Positions 27,323-38,698 of a DNA stretch of 64,000 bases are shown here, in pieces. Each line of letters starts with the position of its first letter. The first letter of the stretch is position 1. The notes under the pieces are model-generated. The model did not search any database and was not told the DNA's origin. It saw only the letters and a list, made by a program, of their open reading frames with translations. The stretch covers positions 248,001 to 312,000 of the forward strand of contig NZ_LWTX01000002.1 in NCBI RefSeq assembly GCF_002094305.1, read 5' to 3'. The translations under genes were made by a program, and so were the position numbers. Source of the stretch: Prescottella equi. GTDB taxonomy: Bacteria > Actinomycetota > Actinomycetes > Mycobacteriales > Mycobacteriaceae.

Positions 27323-29131
27323 ATGGCGCCAGATTTTTCCGACCGATCCGACTTCGACGATGCGGAGCGTGGGTTCGTAGCAACCCTCGAGCCGTTGAAG
27401 ATCACCGACGCCGAGGGGCGGATCGTGTTCGATCTGTCGGGGTACGAATTCCTCGACGGGGACTGTCCCGACACCGTGGACCCGGGCTTGTTCCGCCAGA
27501 GTCGCCTCTGCGTCAAGAACGGTCTTTTCGAAGTGGTGGAGGGGATATATCAGATCCGCGGCTTCGATCTGTCGAACATGACCCTGGTCGAAGGCGACAC
27601 CGGTGTCATCGTGATCGATCCGCTCGTCAGCGTCGAGTGCGCCGCCGCAGGTTTGGCTCTCTACCGCAAGCATCGCGGCGAGCGCCCGGTTACCGGTGTC
27701 ATCTACACCCATTCCCACGGGGACCACTTCGGCGGTGTGCTCGGCGTCCTTCCCGACGGTGCCGGCGACGTGCCGATCCTGGCTCCGGCCGGATTCATGG
27801 CCGAGGCCGTCTCGGAAAACGTCTATGCCGGTATCGCAATGAACCGGCGCGGCAACTACATGTACGGCGTGACCTTGCCGGTGGGGCCGCAGGGCCATGT
27901 CGGTGCCGGGCTGGGCCTGCAGGGTTCGACCGGTCAGGTCAGCCTGCTCGCGCCGACACTCGACGTGACCTACACCGGCCAGACCGAAACTCTCGACGGC
28001 GTCCCGATCGTCTTCCAGATCACTCCGGGTACCGAGGCGCCCTCGGAGATGAACTTCCACTTCCCGCGCCATCGCGCGCTGTGTATGGCCGAGAACGCCA
28101 CTCACACCCTGCACAATCTGCTGACGTTGCGCGGCGCGCAGGTACGCGATCCCCGGATGTGGTCCCACTATCTCGACGAGGCAATCGAGCTCTTCGCCGA
28201 CGCATCGGATGTGGTCTTCGCCTCCCACCACTGGCCCACCTGGGGCACGGACAATCTCGTCCGGTTCGTGTCCCAGCAACGTGATCTCTACATCTATCTG
28301 CACGATCAGACGGTGCGGAGGATGAACCAGGGCATGACCGGTGTCGAGATCGCCGAAGAGATGACCCTTCCTCCCGCGCTCGAGGAGGCCTGGCATGCGC
28401 GCGGATATTACGGCTCGGTCAGCCACAACGTCAAAGCCATCTACCAGCGCTATCTCGGCTGGTTCGACGGCCACCCCAGCTCCCTGTGGCAACACCCACC
28501 CACAGCGCTTGCCCATCGCTACGTTCAGGTCATCGGCGGCATCGACGCGGTGGTCGAGCACGGCCGACGATTCTCCGACGAGGGAGACCTGCGCTTCGCT
28601 GCCGAACTGCTCAAACACGCCGTGTTCGCCGATCCCGACCACGCGCCCGCGCGAGAAGCTCTGGCCGAGGTCTACACGCGGCTGGGACACGGCTCGGAGA
28701 ATGCCACGTGGCGGGGGTTCTATCTCACCGGGGCGAAGGAACTTCGCGAAGGAATCACCGCCCCCGAGCTCGACCTCGGCGGTGGCATGGCGGCCGCACT
28801 CAGTGTCGAACAACTCTTCGACACTCTCGCCATCCGTGTCGACGGTCTCCGAGCGGCCGGCGAATCGCTGTGCATCGACTGGCATTTCACCGAGCCGGAC
28901 CTCACGATACGGACCATGCTGTCCAACGGCGCACTCATCCGCACCCGCGACCCGCGCAGCGTCGCAACGAAGGTGGATCTGTCACTGACACTGACCAAAT
29001 CACAACTGCTCGGCCTGCTCGCCGGCGGTGACCTGGACGCCGTCACCACCGACGGCGACGAGACGGCGCTGCGGCGGCTGTTCGGCTTACTCGACGAACC
29101 TTCTCCGGCCTTCGCCATCGTCACCCCGTGA
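27323..29131 (+). CDS. metallo-beta-lactamase-fold alkylsulfatase (SdsA1/BDS1 type)
   Basis: Hydrolyses primary alkyl sulfates such as SDS, releasing alcohol and sulfate. From ATG 27323 (preceded by CGAGGAGTTCCG; a longer frame from 27275 lacks a site) the 602-aa protein has the metallo-hydrolase domain with THSHGDHFGG (about 131-140) and MAENATHTLHN (zinc ligands), a central helical dimerisation domain, and a C-terminal SCP-2-like domain (about 475-600). This is the family's full domain order. It may serve sulfur supply or detergent detoxification. Its 3' end overlaps the convergent methyltransferase gene by 45 bases. Confidence 0.93.
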   Translation: MAPDFSDRSDFDDAERGFVATLEPLKITDAEGRIVFDLSGYEFLDGDCPDTVDPGLFRQSRLCVKNGLFEVVEGIYQIRGFDLSNMTLVEGDTGVIVIDPLVSVECAAAGLALYRKHRGERPVTGVIYTHSHGDHFGGVLGVLPDGAGDVPILAPAGFMAEAVSENVYAGIAMNRRGNYMYGVTLPVGPQGHVGAGLGLQGSTGQVSLLAPTLDVTYTGQTETLDGVPIVFQITPGTEAPSEMNFHFPRHRALCMAENATHTLHNLLTLRGAQVRDPRMWSHYLDEAIELFADASDVVFASHHWPTWGTDNLVRFVSQQRDLYIYLHDQTVRRMNQGMTGVEIAEEMTLPPALEEAWHARGYYGSVSHNVKAIYQRYLGWFDGHPSSLWQHPPTALAHRYVQVIGGIDAVVEHGRRFSDEGDLRFAAELLKHAVFADPDHAPAREALAEVYTRLGHGSENATWRGFYLTGAKELREGITAPELDLGGGMAAALSVEQLFDTLAIRVDGLRAAGESLCIDWHFTEPDLTIRTMLSNGALIRTRDPRSVATKVDLSLTLTKSQLLGLLAGGDLDAVTTDGDETALRRLFGLLDEPSPAFAIVTP

Positions 29132-29755
29132 GCGGGGCGCACTCCGCCGCCGCGCGACGATCGCACCGTGCGGGCGCTGCCCACTCGAGGTCCGCGTGTG
29201 CGTCTCGATCACCTCGAAACCGGCCACGACCAGCTCCCGTTCGAGATCGGCTGTCGGCCATCGATAAGCCGTCGTGGCGGCATGGTCGAAGGGCTCCACT
29301 GCCGGCCCTTCGAAGAACCCCACCAGCAGTCCTCCGCCCGGCCGGATCACGCGCGCAAACTCGGTGAGAGGGATCCGGACGTCCTGCGGCCGGTGGTGGA
29401 TCAGCGAATACCAGGCGAGGATTCCACCGAGCGATTCGTCGGCGGCGTCCAGTGTTTCGAAGCTGCCGTGGGCGAACGAGAGGTGTGGATACCGCGTCCG
29501 TGCGCGGCGGACGAACTCCGGAACGAGGTCGATGCCTGCGGCCGCCGATCCGCACCCGGTCAGGAAGTCCGTCCACTGCCCCGGCCCGCAACCTGCATCG
29601 AGCACGGGACCGCTGAGCGTCTGGGCCCAGTTGCCCACGAGGGCCCGATCGGACGGGTGGGTCGACGTCATCGAGCCGAAGAGGTCGATGTACTCCCGCG
29701 ACCGGGCCGAGTAGGCCGTTCGGACGATGTCGCCCACGGCGTCCGCCTTCTCCAT
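29087..29755 (-). CDS. class I SAM-dependent methyltransferase
   Basis: A 222-aa protein with motif I VLDAGCGPGQW (about 52-62), an acidic residue after strand 2 (AGIDLVPEF), and LAWYSLIHHRP and VIRPGGGLLVGF typical of methyltransferase family 11. The substrate is unknown. ATG 29755 is preferred, following GGGGGC; ATG 29767 is possible and a much longer frame to 29914 is not supported. Confidence 0.83.
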   Translation of the reverse strand: MEKADAVGDIVRTAYSARSREYIDLFGSMTSTHPSDRALVGNWAQTLSGPVLDAGCGPGQWTDFLTGCGSAAAGIDLVPEFVRRARTRYPHLSFAHGSFETLDAADESLGGILAWYSLIHHRPQDVRIPLTEFARVIRPGGGLLVGFFEGPAVEPFDHAATTAYRWPTADLERELVVAGFEVIETHTRTSSGQRPHGAIVARRRSAPRSRGDDGEGRRRFVE

Positions 29756-29844
29756 GCCCCCGATCATGCCGTGGCGACGAGCACACCGGTGGCACGACCC
29801 ACCCCGGCACGAGGGCCGTGAACCGAGCCTGGCTGACACGATCG

Positions 29845-29858
29845 GTACGCGGTACACT
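29845..29858 (+). promoter_or_regulatory. promoter/operator of the toxin-antitoxin pair
   Basis: GTAC-GCG-GTAC (29845-29855) is a small dyad overlapping a -10-like TACACT (29853-29858), 24 bases before the antitoxin start. This fits autoregulation by an Xre-type antitoxin. Confidence 0.4.
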
Positions 29859-29882
29859 TGTGGCACATTTGGAGGTGCGACC

Positions 29883-30479
29883 ATGCTCGTCGACCGAGAC
29901 CGTGCCCGCGACACGATCCACGCATTGTCGGATCAAGACCTGCTGGAACTGCTGTCCGAGGAGTTCTCCCGGCGCCCCAACCTGCGCCCGGTGCGCGACG
30001 ACGTCACCGCACTGCTGGCGATGGGGCCGGCACTGGCGCTGCAACACGAACGTGCCGTGGCCAATCCCGCCGCCGCGGCCGTCGCCCGCACCCGCATCGC
30101 GTCCTCCGCATTGCGCTCGCTCGTGGAGGAGCACGAGATGCTCGACTCCACTGCCGTCAGCCGCGCACTGGGCAGGGCCGCCACCAGCCGCAATACCGCG
30201 AGCCGCCTCGCGTCGTCCGGCAGCGTCATCGCGCTCCCCGCAGCCGGGCACAAGCTCTTCCCCGCCTTCCAATTCGACACCGAGCGACGTGAGGTGCGCC
30301 CGATCGTCGCCGAGATCAACCGCATCATCGGCGCCAAGGAAGATCCGTGGGGCGCAGCTTCGTGGTGGCTGAACCCGACGGCCTTCGCCGACGATCCCCG
30401 CTCCCCCGCCGACCTCGCCGTCGCCGGCGGACACGACCAGGATCTACGGGACATGTCCGGCGACCTCGTCGCCGACTGA
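29883..30479 (+). CDS. Xre/MbcA/ParS-type antitoxin (DUF2384-like)
   Basis: A 198-aa protein starting at ATG 29883 after TTTGGAGGTGCGACC. The middle has a helix-turn-helix-like part (AVSRALGRAATSRNTASRLASSG). The C-terminal part, EINRIIGAKEDPWGAASWWLNPTAF followed by DPRSPADLAVAGG, follows the DUF2384/MbcA pattern (a short helix, W..P, then a P..L..G loop) that plugs the RES toxin active site. The next gene encodes a RES protein five bases downstream, so this is the antitoxin. It is long for the family. Confidence 0.8.
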   Translation: MLVDRDRARDTIHALSDQDLLELLSEEFSRRPNLRPVRDDVTALLAMGPALALQHERAVANPAAAAVARTRIASSALRSLVEEHEMLDSTAVSRALGRAATSRNTASRLASSGSVIALPAAGHKLFPAFQFDTERREVRPIVAEINRIIGAKEDPWGAASWWLNPTAFADDPRSPADLAVAGGHDQDLRDMSGDLVAD

Positions 30480-30484
30480 CCCCC

Positions 30485-31120
30485 GTGTACCCCGACCCAC
30501 CGGCCGCGCTGCCGGCCGCCCTGATCACGACGGTGCCCGCCGACACGTCGGCGTGGCGGATCCACAGCGCCACTCGCGGCGCCGCCGACCTCAACCCGAC
30601 GCCGAGACCGCGCGTGCGCACCGGGGGCCGCTTCGACAGCCTCGACGGCTCGTACGCGTATCTCTACGTCGGCGACAGCCCGGCGGCGGCAGTAGCGGAA
30701 ACGCTGTGCCGCAACCTTCCGGTCGACCTGTCCCCCAGGCTGATTCCGCGCATCCAGGTCCGCGGCCGGGTGCTGAGTGAGCTGCGTACGACCCGGCCGG
30801 TGCGCGTCGCAGACCTGACCGGCACCAGCGCGGCGCGACTCAACGCCGATGTGTGGCTCACCAAGTGCGACCCCTCCGGCTATCTCGCCACGCGTCGCTG
30901 GGCCGCCGCCGTCCTCGCCGCGAACCCGGACATCGACGGTCTGCAGTACCGGCCACGCCACGACGAGAACAATCTCGCGTGGATGCTCGCCGCCGGCCCC
31001 ACCGTCACCGCGCACCCCGCGGTGTCCGCGGTGGGAGGCGTGGTCCCACTCGATTCGGCCGACGGGCACTATCTCCTCGGGGCACTGCCCACGGCTCACA
31101 ACGCCGCCCTCGCACCCTGA
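30485..31120 (+). CDS. RES-domain toxin (NAD-consuming family)
   Basis: A 211-aa RES-domain protein. Conserved family positions are visible: AWRIHS, GGRFDSLDGSYAYLYVGDSP (about 47-66) and AVAETL (Glu72 region), plus DGLQYRPRHDENN in the second half. Known RES toxins (MbcT, ParT, Res) break down or phosphorolyse NAD+ or modify Prs. The start is GTG 30485, five bases after the antitoxin stop. Part of a RES-Xre type II toxin-antitoxin module. Confidence 0.85.
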   Translation: MYPDPPAALPAALITTVPADTSAWRIHSATRGAADLNPTPRPRVRTGGRFDSLDGSYAYLYVGDSPAAAVAETLCRNLPVDLSPRLIPRIQVRGRVLSELRTTRPVRVADLTGTSAARLNADVWLTKCDPSGYLATRRWAAAVLAANPDIDGLQYRPRHDENNLAWMLAAGPTVTAHPAVSAVGGVVPLDSADGHYLLGALPTAHNAALAP

Positions 31121-31311
31121 TCCGGCCGGCGGCGGCCCGCGGCACCGGGTTTTCCGCGCACTGATCGACCCGGGCGCCACCCGATCGGCAGTCCTGGTCG
31201 AGGACGCGCCCGATTCCGACTCCACTCACCGAGACCTCCCTTGACAGGAAATCGGACACCCTCGACTATGACGCACGTCACTCGAGAGTCGTTCGTCGAA
31301 AGGATCCATCC

Positions 31312-32970
31312 GTGACCCAGTCTGTCGACCCCCAGGCCTACATCGCATCGGTCATGGCCGGGCTGACCGGCCCGGGTGGCCGTTTCGAATTCGTCCAGGA
31401 GGACGTCCTCGGCACGACCATGCCGGTGATGAAGAACCGCGACAAGGCGCTGGGCGACGTCCTCGCCGCGTCCGCCGCCTACGGCGACCGCGACTACCTG
31501 GTCACCGAGGACCGGCGGATCAGTTACGCCGACCATCTGCGTGACGTCGCCGCACTCGCGACCGCACTGCGCGACCGGTACGGCGTCGGCAAGGGCGACC
31601 GGGTCGGCATTCTCGCCGCCAATACCCCCGAGTGGGTCGAATCGTTCTGGGCCGCGCAGGCGCTCGGCGCGATCGCGGTCGGATTCAACGCGTGGTGGGT
31701 GCCCCGCGAGATCGAGTACGGCGTGGAGCACACCCGCCCGTCCGTGCTGATCGTCGACGCCAAGCGCGCTGCCCTGCTCGACGACCTCGACCTCGACGTC
31801 CCGGTCCTGACGATGGAGGACGACCTGCCCCGTCTCGTCAAGGAGTTCGCCGGTGCAGAGCTTCCGACAACCACTGTCGCCGAAGACGATCCGGCGGTGA
31901 TCCTCTACACGTCCGGCACCAGTGGGCGGCCGAAGGGTGCGGTGCACTCGCAGCGGAACCTGCTGGCCGTCATCGACTACCACCGCTACAGCGACGCCCT
32001 CCTGGCAGCGTTCTCGGGCGCGGCGCCGAGCGACGGCCCCAGCGACCTCCGGTACCTGCTCACCTCGCCGCTGTTCCACATCGCGAGCCTCCACAACCTC
32101 GTCGTGCCACGACTGGCGACCGGCAGCGCGGTGGTGCTCTACCAGGGCTCGTTCGACGCCGACCGCGTGCTGCGGCTCATCGAGCGGGAGAAGGTCACCA
32201 ACTGGGGCGCGGTCCCGACGATGGCCGGGCGCCTGCTCGAGCACGAGGATGTCTCGCGCTACGACACGTCGTCGCTCACCGCGTTCGCGCTCGCGTCGGC
32301 GCCGTCGTCCCCCGGCTTCCAGCAGCGCCTGCGCGAAAAGTTGCCGTTCGCGACCAACGCACTCGTCGACAGCTACGGGCTCACCGAATGCAGCACCGCG
32401 ATCTCGGTCGCGACCCCGATGGACCTGCAGGCCTTCCCGGGTACCCTGGGCCGCCCGATCCTCGGCGTCAGCGTCGAGGTGCGCGACCCGTTCGGCGATC
32501 CGGTCCCCGACGGCACCGAGGGCGAGATCTGTGTGCGCAGCCCGTACGTGATGCTCGGCTACTGGGAGAACGACGCCGCGACGTCCGACGCGATCCGCAA
32601 GGACCGCTGGCTGCACACCGGCGACTTCGGCGTCATCGAGAACGGCATGGTCCGGCTCACCGGCCGCCGCTCCGACCTGATCCTGCGCGGCGGCGAGAAC
32701 GTGTACCCGGTGGAGATCGAGCAGTGCCTCGACGAGCATCCGGACGTCGCCGAGTGCGCGGTGATCGGCGTCGACCACCCCGACCTCGGACAGGAGGTTG
32801 CCGCGGTGGTCGTGCTGCGACCGGGCGCCACGGTCACCGAGGACGAACTCCGGGAGTTCGCGGCCGAGCGCCTCTCCTACTTCAAGGTGCCCACGCGCTG
32901 GCGCCTCTCCGGGGAACCGCTGCCGCGCAACGCGACCGGCAAGACCATGCGCAAGCAGATCGTCATCTGA
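31312..32970 (+). CDS. acyl-CoA synthetase / AMP-dependent ligase
   Basis: A 552-aa ANL-superfamily enzyme that activates a carboxylic acid as acyl-AMP and then acyl-CoA. It has the P-loop [16 protein letters not shown] (about 201-216), [26 protein letters not shown] and the C-terminal catalytic Lys in [11 protein letters not shown]. The start is GTG 31312. The substrate (fatty acid or aromatic acid) cannot be told. A hairpin follows it. Confidence 0.92.
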   Translation: MTQSVDPQAYIASVMAGLTGPGGRFEFVQEDVLGTTMPVMKNRDKALGDVLAASAAYGDRDYLVTEDRRISYADHLRDVAALATALRDRYGVGKGDRVGILAANTPEWVESFWAAQALGAIAVGFNAWWVPREIEYGVEHTRPSVLIVDAKRAALLDDLDLDVPVLTMEDDLPRLVKEFAGAELPTTTVAEDDPAVILYTSGTSGRPKGAVHSQRNLLAVIDYHRYSDALLAAFSGAAPSDGPSDLRYLLTSPLFHIASLHNLVVPRLATGSAVVLYQGSFDADRVLRLIEREKVTNWGAVPTMAGRLLEHEDVSRYDTSSLTAFALASAPSSPGFQQRLREKLPFATNALVDSYGLTECSTAISVATPMDLQAFPGTLGRPILGVSVEVRDPFGDPVPDGTEGEICVRSPYVMLGYWENDAATSDAIRKDRWLHTGDFGVIENGMVRLTGRRSDLILRGGENVYPVEIEQCLDEHPDVAECAVIGVDHPDLGQEVAAVVVLRPGATVTEDELREFAAERLSYFKVPTRWRLSGEPLPRNATGKTMRKQIVI

Positions 32971-33004
32971 GCACGACACGCAATGGCGAACCGAAACTGA
33001 CCGA

Positions 33005-33032
33005 TCCGCCGAGGCCCTGGGCACTCGGCGGA
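33005..33032. terminator. hairpin between acyl-CoA ligase and DUF4259 genes
   Basis: TCCGCCGAG (33005-33013) pairs with CTCGGCGGA (33024-33032) across a ten-base loop, between convergent genes. Confidence 0.65.
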
Positions 33033-33083
33033 CCGGGCAGTTCCTCCGGGCCCGCTGAGCGGCGGGCCGCGAGCTGCCGGGGG

Positions 33084-33488
33084 TCAGCCCAGTGCTCGGA
33101 GGCTCTCCAGCCTGCGCGCGACCGGGGCACGCCACTCCTCGAGATCCTCGGGGCCGTTCTCGGCCCACAGCTCGTGCAGCTCCGAGGTGTCGCTGTCCGC
33201 GATCGCACGTTCGAGTGTGGTGAGGATCCACGCGTGTTGTTCGGGTGTCAGCGACGCGCAGAAAGCCGCCGCGTCGATCCCGTCGAGATGTGGGGACGCC
33301 GACTCGATTCCGCGGCCCACCGCCACGATCTCCGCGTAAGCGATCGCCGCCTGCGCGTCGTCCGCCTCGAGGTACTCCTCGTCGACGTGACTCGTGAAGT
33401 CGTCGATGACGAAGTCACCAGCTCGCAGCCCGGCGAGCAGATCACCCGCTCCGTCGTTCTCGAACGGTCCCGAACCCCATGTCCCCAT
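33084..33488 (-). CDS. DUF4259 domain protein
   Basis: A 134-aa protein with the family hallmark MGTWGSGPFENDGAGD at the start, followed by alpha-helical sequence with many acidic residues. No enzyme motif is visible; members are often near polymorphic toxin or immunity genes but the role is unknown. ATG 33488 follows AGGAGGAATCCGGT, a very strong site. Confidence 0.85.
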   Translation of the reverse strand: MGTWGSGPFENDGAGDLLAGLRAGDFVIDDFTSHVDEEYLEADDAQAAIAYAEIVAVGRGIESASPHLDGIDAAAFCASLTPEQHAWILTTLERAIADSDTSELHELWAENGPEDLEEWRAPVARRLESLRALG

Positions 33489-33598
33489 ACCGGATTCCTC
33501 CTAGCTACCGATGCTTGCTCGCGTGCCGAGCATAAGGTTGGGCACCGACAGCCGCCAGGCCTTCGACACCTCGCCGCGTGCGATGAAATGCTGTCACC

Positions 33599-34204
33599 AT
33601 GGCCTACAAGGGATCTCGCACCAAGACGACGGCGATCTGGCTGTCACCCGAGGACGAGGTGCGCGTCGGCCGCGCAATCGCGGATGCGGCACCCCGCGCC
33701 GCCTGGCTCTGCAGCCCGCCGGGCCCGGCCGGACTACACCCGGTTCACCTGCACCGAAATCTCGAGCAGGCATTCGAGTGTGGGCCCGTTCAGGCGTTTC
33801 TGCTGATGCCCTTCGCAGCGGCGCCGCCCGGCGACGTCGAGCCGGACGCGGACGTCGAGATCACCCCGGCGCTGACGGGGCGGGCGCTCGTCCAACTCCT
33901 GCGTTCCCGGCACGTGGACGACGAGTGGAGTCGGTCCGGCGAGCATGGGAAGGCCTTTTCGTCCGGGCGGCTCGCGGTGCGCTGGTCCGAGTCCGAGGTG
34001 GGTCCGGACGAGCATCGGCTCCTGTCGGAGCAGACCGACATCGTGTGGGCGGCGATGCGCTGGGCCACGCGTCCGGCGAGGCTGCTCGGGCCGGACGGTC
34101 GCGTCTCCACCGCTGGACGCATCGGGCAGGCAGCGTACGACATGGTCACGACGACCGGGATCCCGCTGACCCGTGGCGGGCCGGAGCGCTGCGCACTCGC
34201 CTGA
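33599..34204 (+). CDS. hypothetical protein (201 aa)
   Basis: Starts MAYKGSRTKTTAIWLSPEDE. It has a helical, Arg-rich layout with a conserved-looking DEWSRSGEHGKAFSSGRLAVRW stretch split by charged residues; no membrane segment or known motif. I do not recognise it. No ribosome binding site is evident; it may be leaderless. Codon use is typical of the neighbours. Confidence 0.65.
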   Translation: MAYKGSRTKTTAIWLSPEDEVRVGRAIADAAPRAAWLCSPPGPAGLHPVHLHRNLEQAFECGPVQAFLLMPFAAAPPGDVEPDADVEITPALTGRALVQLLRSRHVDDEWSRSGEHGKAFSSGRLAVRWSESEVGPDEHRLLSEQTDIVWAAMRWATRPARLLGPDGRVSTAGRIGQAAYDMVTTTGIPLTRGGPERCALA

Positions 34205-34247
34205 CGACACCGCTCGCGACCCGCCCGGCCGCGGCGTCCCGCCGCCG

Positions 34248-34253
34248 TATAGT
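34248..34253 (+). promoter_or_regulatory. -10 element for leaderless carboxylesterase gene
   Basis: TATAGT, seven bases before the ATG at 34261. Confidence 0.55.
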
Positions 34254-34260
34254 CGCGAAC

Positions 34261-35798
34261 ATGAGGCCGAGTCTCGACGTGACCACCTCCGACGGCGTCG
34301 TCCGGGGGCTGCGGATGGGCGATCTGTCGACCTGGCGCGGGATTCCGTTCGCTGCTGCGCCGGTGGGGCCGCTGCGGCTGCGGGCACCGCACCCGGTGCA
34401 GCCCTGGGCCGGGGTCCGCGATGCCACCGAGTTCGGCAACGCCGCCCCCCAGTCCCGAATGGGCACGACGCTGCGACCGGGCAAGTACCAGCCGATCTCC
34501 GAGGACTGCCTGACGCTCAACATCGTCGCGCCCGCCGCACCGAGTGCGGAGCTCCGGCCGGTGATGGTGTTCGTGCACGGCGGCGCGTTCGTTCTCGGCA
34601 CCACCGCGATGGGCATCTACCGGGGCGACCGCCTGGCGCGCCGCGGCGATGTCGTCTACGTGTCGCTGAACTATCGCCTGGGCGCCCTCGGCTATCTCGA
34701 CTTCACCGAGTTCTCGACTCCCGAGCGTCCCATCGACGCCAACCTCGGTCTCCGCGACCAGGTCGCCGCGCTGCAGTGGATCCAACGCAACATCGCGGCG
34801 TTCGGCGGTGACCCGGACAACGTCACGCTGTTCGGGGAGTCCGCGGGCGGCACTTCGGTGACGACCCTGCTGGCGACCCCCGCGGCGCGGGGCCTGTTCG
34901 CCCGCGCGATCTCCCAGAGTTCCGCGCCCGTCCTGGTGGGCGACGCCACTCGCGCGCGGACGTGGGCCCGGCAGTTCCTGCCGCTGCTCGGCTGCGACGA
35001 CCCGGCCGACGCGACCCGTGCTCTCGACGCGGCCACCCCAGCCGAACTCGGCAAGGCGGCCGGACGATTGGGTGCGAAAGTGCTCGCGGAGACACCCGGG
35101 CTGCACCCGTTCGGGCCCGTCGTGGACGGCGACTTCCTGCCCGTCGCCCCGTTGCAGGCGTTCACCGACGGCACCGCGCATCCCGTGCCGTTGATCATCG
35201 GCACCAACGCCCGCGAGGGCACTTTGTTCCCCAAGGTGATGGACGGTCTGCCCACCGACGCGGCCCGCATCGACGCGATGTTCGCCCTCACCGATCCCGC
35301 CGCCCGCGATCGTGTGGTCGCCGCGTACCTCGGCTATCCGGGAGTGGCCGCGGCGATCGACCTCGGCGGCGACCTCACGTTCTGGAAGCCGTCGGTCGAC
35401 ATCGCCGACGCGCATTCGGCGCACGCCCCCACCTACAGCTACCGGTTCGACTACGCGCCGCGTCTGCTGCATCGCCTCGGCCTCGGTGCCACGCACGCGT
35501 TCGAGTTGTTCGCGGTGTTCGGCTACGGCGAGTCCGCGGCCGGTCGGGCGCTGACGGCCTACGGTGGTCGACGCGGACTGCGGACGGTCACCGATCGGGT
35601 CCAGGAGAACTGGATCTCGTTCGCCCGGGGCGGTGTTCCGGAGCCGTGGTGGCCCCGGTACGACGCCGAGAACCGGCGCACCCTGATATTCGACGTCCCC
35701 ACCCGCGTAGAGCGGGACCCCAATCGGGACCGGCGCCTCGCCTGGTCCGGTTACCGCGGCTATCTCGGCGAGGGCACGGCCGAAGCCGAACGGCTTTC

Positions 35799-35802
<4 letters not shown>
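34261..35802 (+). CDS. type B carboxylesterase (first of tandem pair)
   Basis: A 513-aa carboxylesterase/lipase of the cholinesterase-like family. Visible are WRGIPFAAAPVGPLRL, EDCLTLNI, the oxyanion HGGAF, the nucleophile elbow GESAGG and the triad His in GATHAFELFAVF. It hydrolyses carboxylic esters; the natural substrate is unknown. It has no signal peptide. It overlaps the second esterase gene by GTGA, so both are in one operon. Confidence 0.92.
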
Positions 35803-37274
<1,472 letters not shown>

Positions 37275-37332
37275 ATCTCGAATGGGTTACCGTTGCGAGT
37301 TGCAACCAAATCTCAGGCTTTGGGAGACCTCG

Positions 37333-37773
37333 ATGGCGATGCGCGAACTGCGTCTGGGCGGTGACGGCTGGGCCGCGCAGCTCACTCGGTTCGCACTCGT
37401 CGGCGGATCGAGCAACGTCCTGTACGCGCTGTCGTTCGTCGTCCTCGACGCCTACGGAACGTTCCTGGCGAACGCCGTGGGCGTCGCGACCAGCACGGTG
37501 CTCGCCAACGAATTGCACCGCCGCCGCACCTTCCGTGCCGCCGACCGGGTGCCGTGGTTCGCCGCTCAATGGGAAGGCGGCGCGCTCGCGCTGCTCGGCC
37601 TCGTGATCAGCTCGCTCGTGCTGGCCGCGCTGCACTTCTTCCTTCCCGACGCCACCGATCTCGTGTCGATCGCGCTCGTGATCGCGGTGAGTGGAGTGGT
37701 CGGAGGGCTGCGATTCGTGGCGCTGCGCGGCTGGGTGTTCGGCCGCCGGGACCCGCTACTTCAACAGCCGTGA
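37333..37773 (+). CDS. GtrA-family membrane protein
   Basis: A 146-aa protein with four membrane segments and the GtrA start pattern QLTRFALVGGSSNVLYALSF, plus ANELHRRRTFRA and FVALRGWVFGRR at the end. GtrA proteins act in moving polyprenyl-linked sugars or in cell-surface polysaccharide synthesis. ATG 37333 follows GGGAGACCTCG. The 3' end overlaps the convergent glycosylase gene by 18 bases. Confidence 0.88.
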   Translation: MAMRELRLGGDGWAAQLTRFALVGGSSNVLYALSFVVLDAYGTFLANAVGVATSTVLANELHRRRTFRAADRVPWFAAQWEGGALALLGLVISSLVLAALHFFLPDATDLVSIALVIAVSGVVGGLRFVALRGWVFGRRDPLLQQP

Positions 37774-38622
37774 CATCCGCCGGTCGGCGAGGATCCTGCC
37801 ACCGGTCTGGCACGTCGGGCAGTACTGGAACGACCGCTCGGCGTACGCCACCTCCCGCACCGTGTCGCCGCACACCGGGCACGGCATCCCGGTCCGCGCG
37901 TGCACCGTCATCCCGGCGCGCTTCTCGCCCTTGAGCCGGGCCGCCTCCTGCCCCACCGAACGTTCGACGGCGTCGGACAGCTCCGCGCGCATCGCGTCGT
38001 ACAACCGGTCCACCTCGTCGGGCGCCAGCTTCGACGTCGTCGCGAACGGGGACAGCCGGGCCGCGTGCAGGATCTCGTCGGAGTAGGCGTTGCCGATTCC
38101 GGCCAGCAGCGACTGGTCCACGAGCGCCGTCTTGATCCGGGACGTGGTGCCGGCGAGGATCTCGCCGAACTGTGGGCGGGTCACCTCGAGCGCGTCCGGC
38201 CCGAGTCGCGCGATTCCCGGGACGAGCAGCGGGTCCGTCACCACCCACACCGCGAGCCGCTTCTTGGTGCCGGCCTCGGTGAGGTCGAAGGCGGGGGTCT
38301 CGCCGTCGGGGGTGAAGAAGTGCACGCGCACCGCCAGCGGCCCCTTGCCGGGTTTCGGCGGCGCCGAACCGGGGTTGTCGATCCAGCGCAGCCAGCCGCC
38401 GCGGGACAGGTGCGCGATGAGCCACAGCCCGTCGCAGTCCAGCGCGAGGTGCTTGCCGAACCGGTCCGCCCCGGTGACGTTGCGGCCCTGCAGCGAGGTG
38501 ATCGGCGGATCGAACGTCTTGAGCACACTCAACGCGGCCACGTCGACGCGTCCCACGACAGCACCCACGGCATGGTCGCGCAGGAACTGGGCCAGGGCCT
38601 CCACCTCGGGCAGTTCGGGCAT
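37756..38622 (-). CDS. Fpg/Nei family DNA glycosylase
   Basis: Base excision repair enzyme with AP-lyase activity. From ATG 38622 the 288-aa protein starts MPELPEVEAL, giving the catalytic Pro (after Met removal) and Glu. RFGKHL has the conserved Lys. The helix-two-turn-helix region is present (LLAGIGNAYSDEIL). The C-terminus has a zinc finger CPVC...CPTC followed by GGR. Canonical Fpg or an actinobacterial Nei variant. It appears leaderless, with TACGCT (38629-38634 on the opposite strand) six bases before the start. Confidence 0.92.
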   Translation of the reverse strand: MPELPEVEALAQFLRDHAVGAVVGRVDVAALSVLKTFDPPITSLQGRNVTGADRFGKHLALDCDGLWLIAHLSRGGWLRWIDNPGSAPPKPGKGPLAVRVHFFTPDGETPAFDLTEAGTKKRLAVWVVTDPLLVPGIARLGPDALEVTRPQFGEILAGTTSRIKTALVDQSLLAGIGNAYSDEILHAARLSPFATTSKLAPDEVDRLYDAMRAELSDAVERSVGQEAARLKGEKRAGMTVHARTGMPCPVCGDTVREVAYAERSFQYCPTCQTGGRILADRRMSRLLK

Positions 38623-38646
38623 GGGGCCAGCGTAAGGCGGCTCCGC

Positions 38647-38696
38647 CGCCCGTGCGCCTTTTCGGTAGCTCCGACCACCGAAAAGACGCACGGGCG
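38647..38696. repeat. 50-bp dispersed palindrome, copy A
   Basis: Arms CGCCCGTGCGCCTTTTCGGT and ACCGAAAAGACGCACGGGCG around a short centre. It lies between cobF (ending at 38699) and the glycosylase start, 12 bases upstream of the glycosylase -10. See copies B, C and D, each also exactly 50 bases long. Confidence 0.85.
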
Positions 38697-38698
38697 CG

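Noticed and set aside
31096-33231. 711-aa minus-strand frame over the acyl-CoA ligase gene
   Set aside because: It is the antisense shadow of a clear enzyme gene in high-GC DNA; composition is Arg/Gly/Val-rich without motifs and it has no ribosome site.
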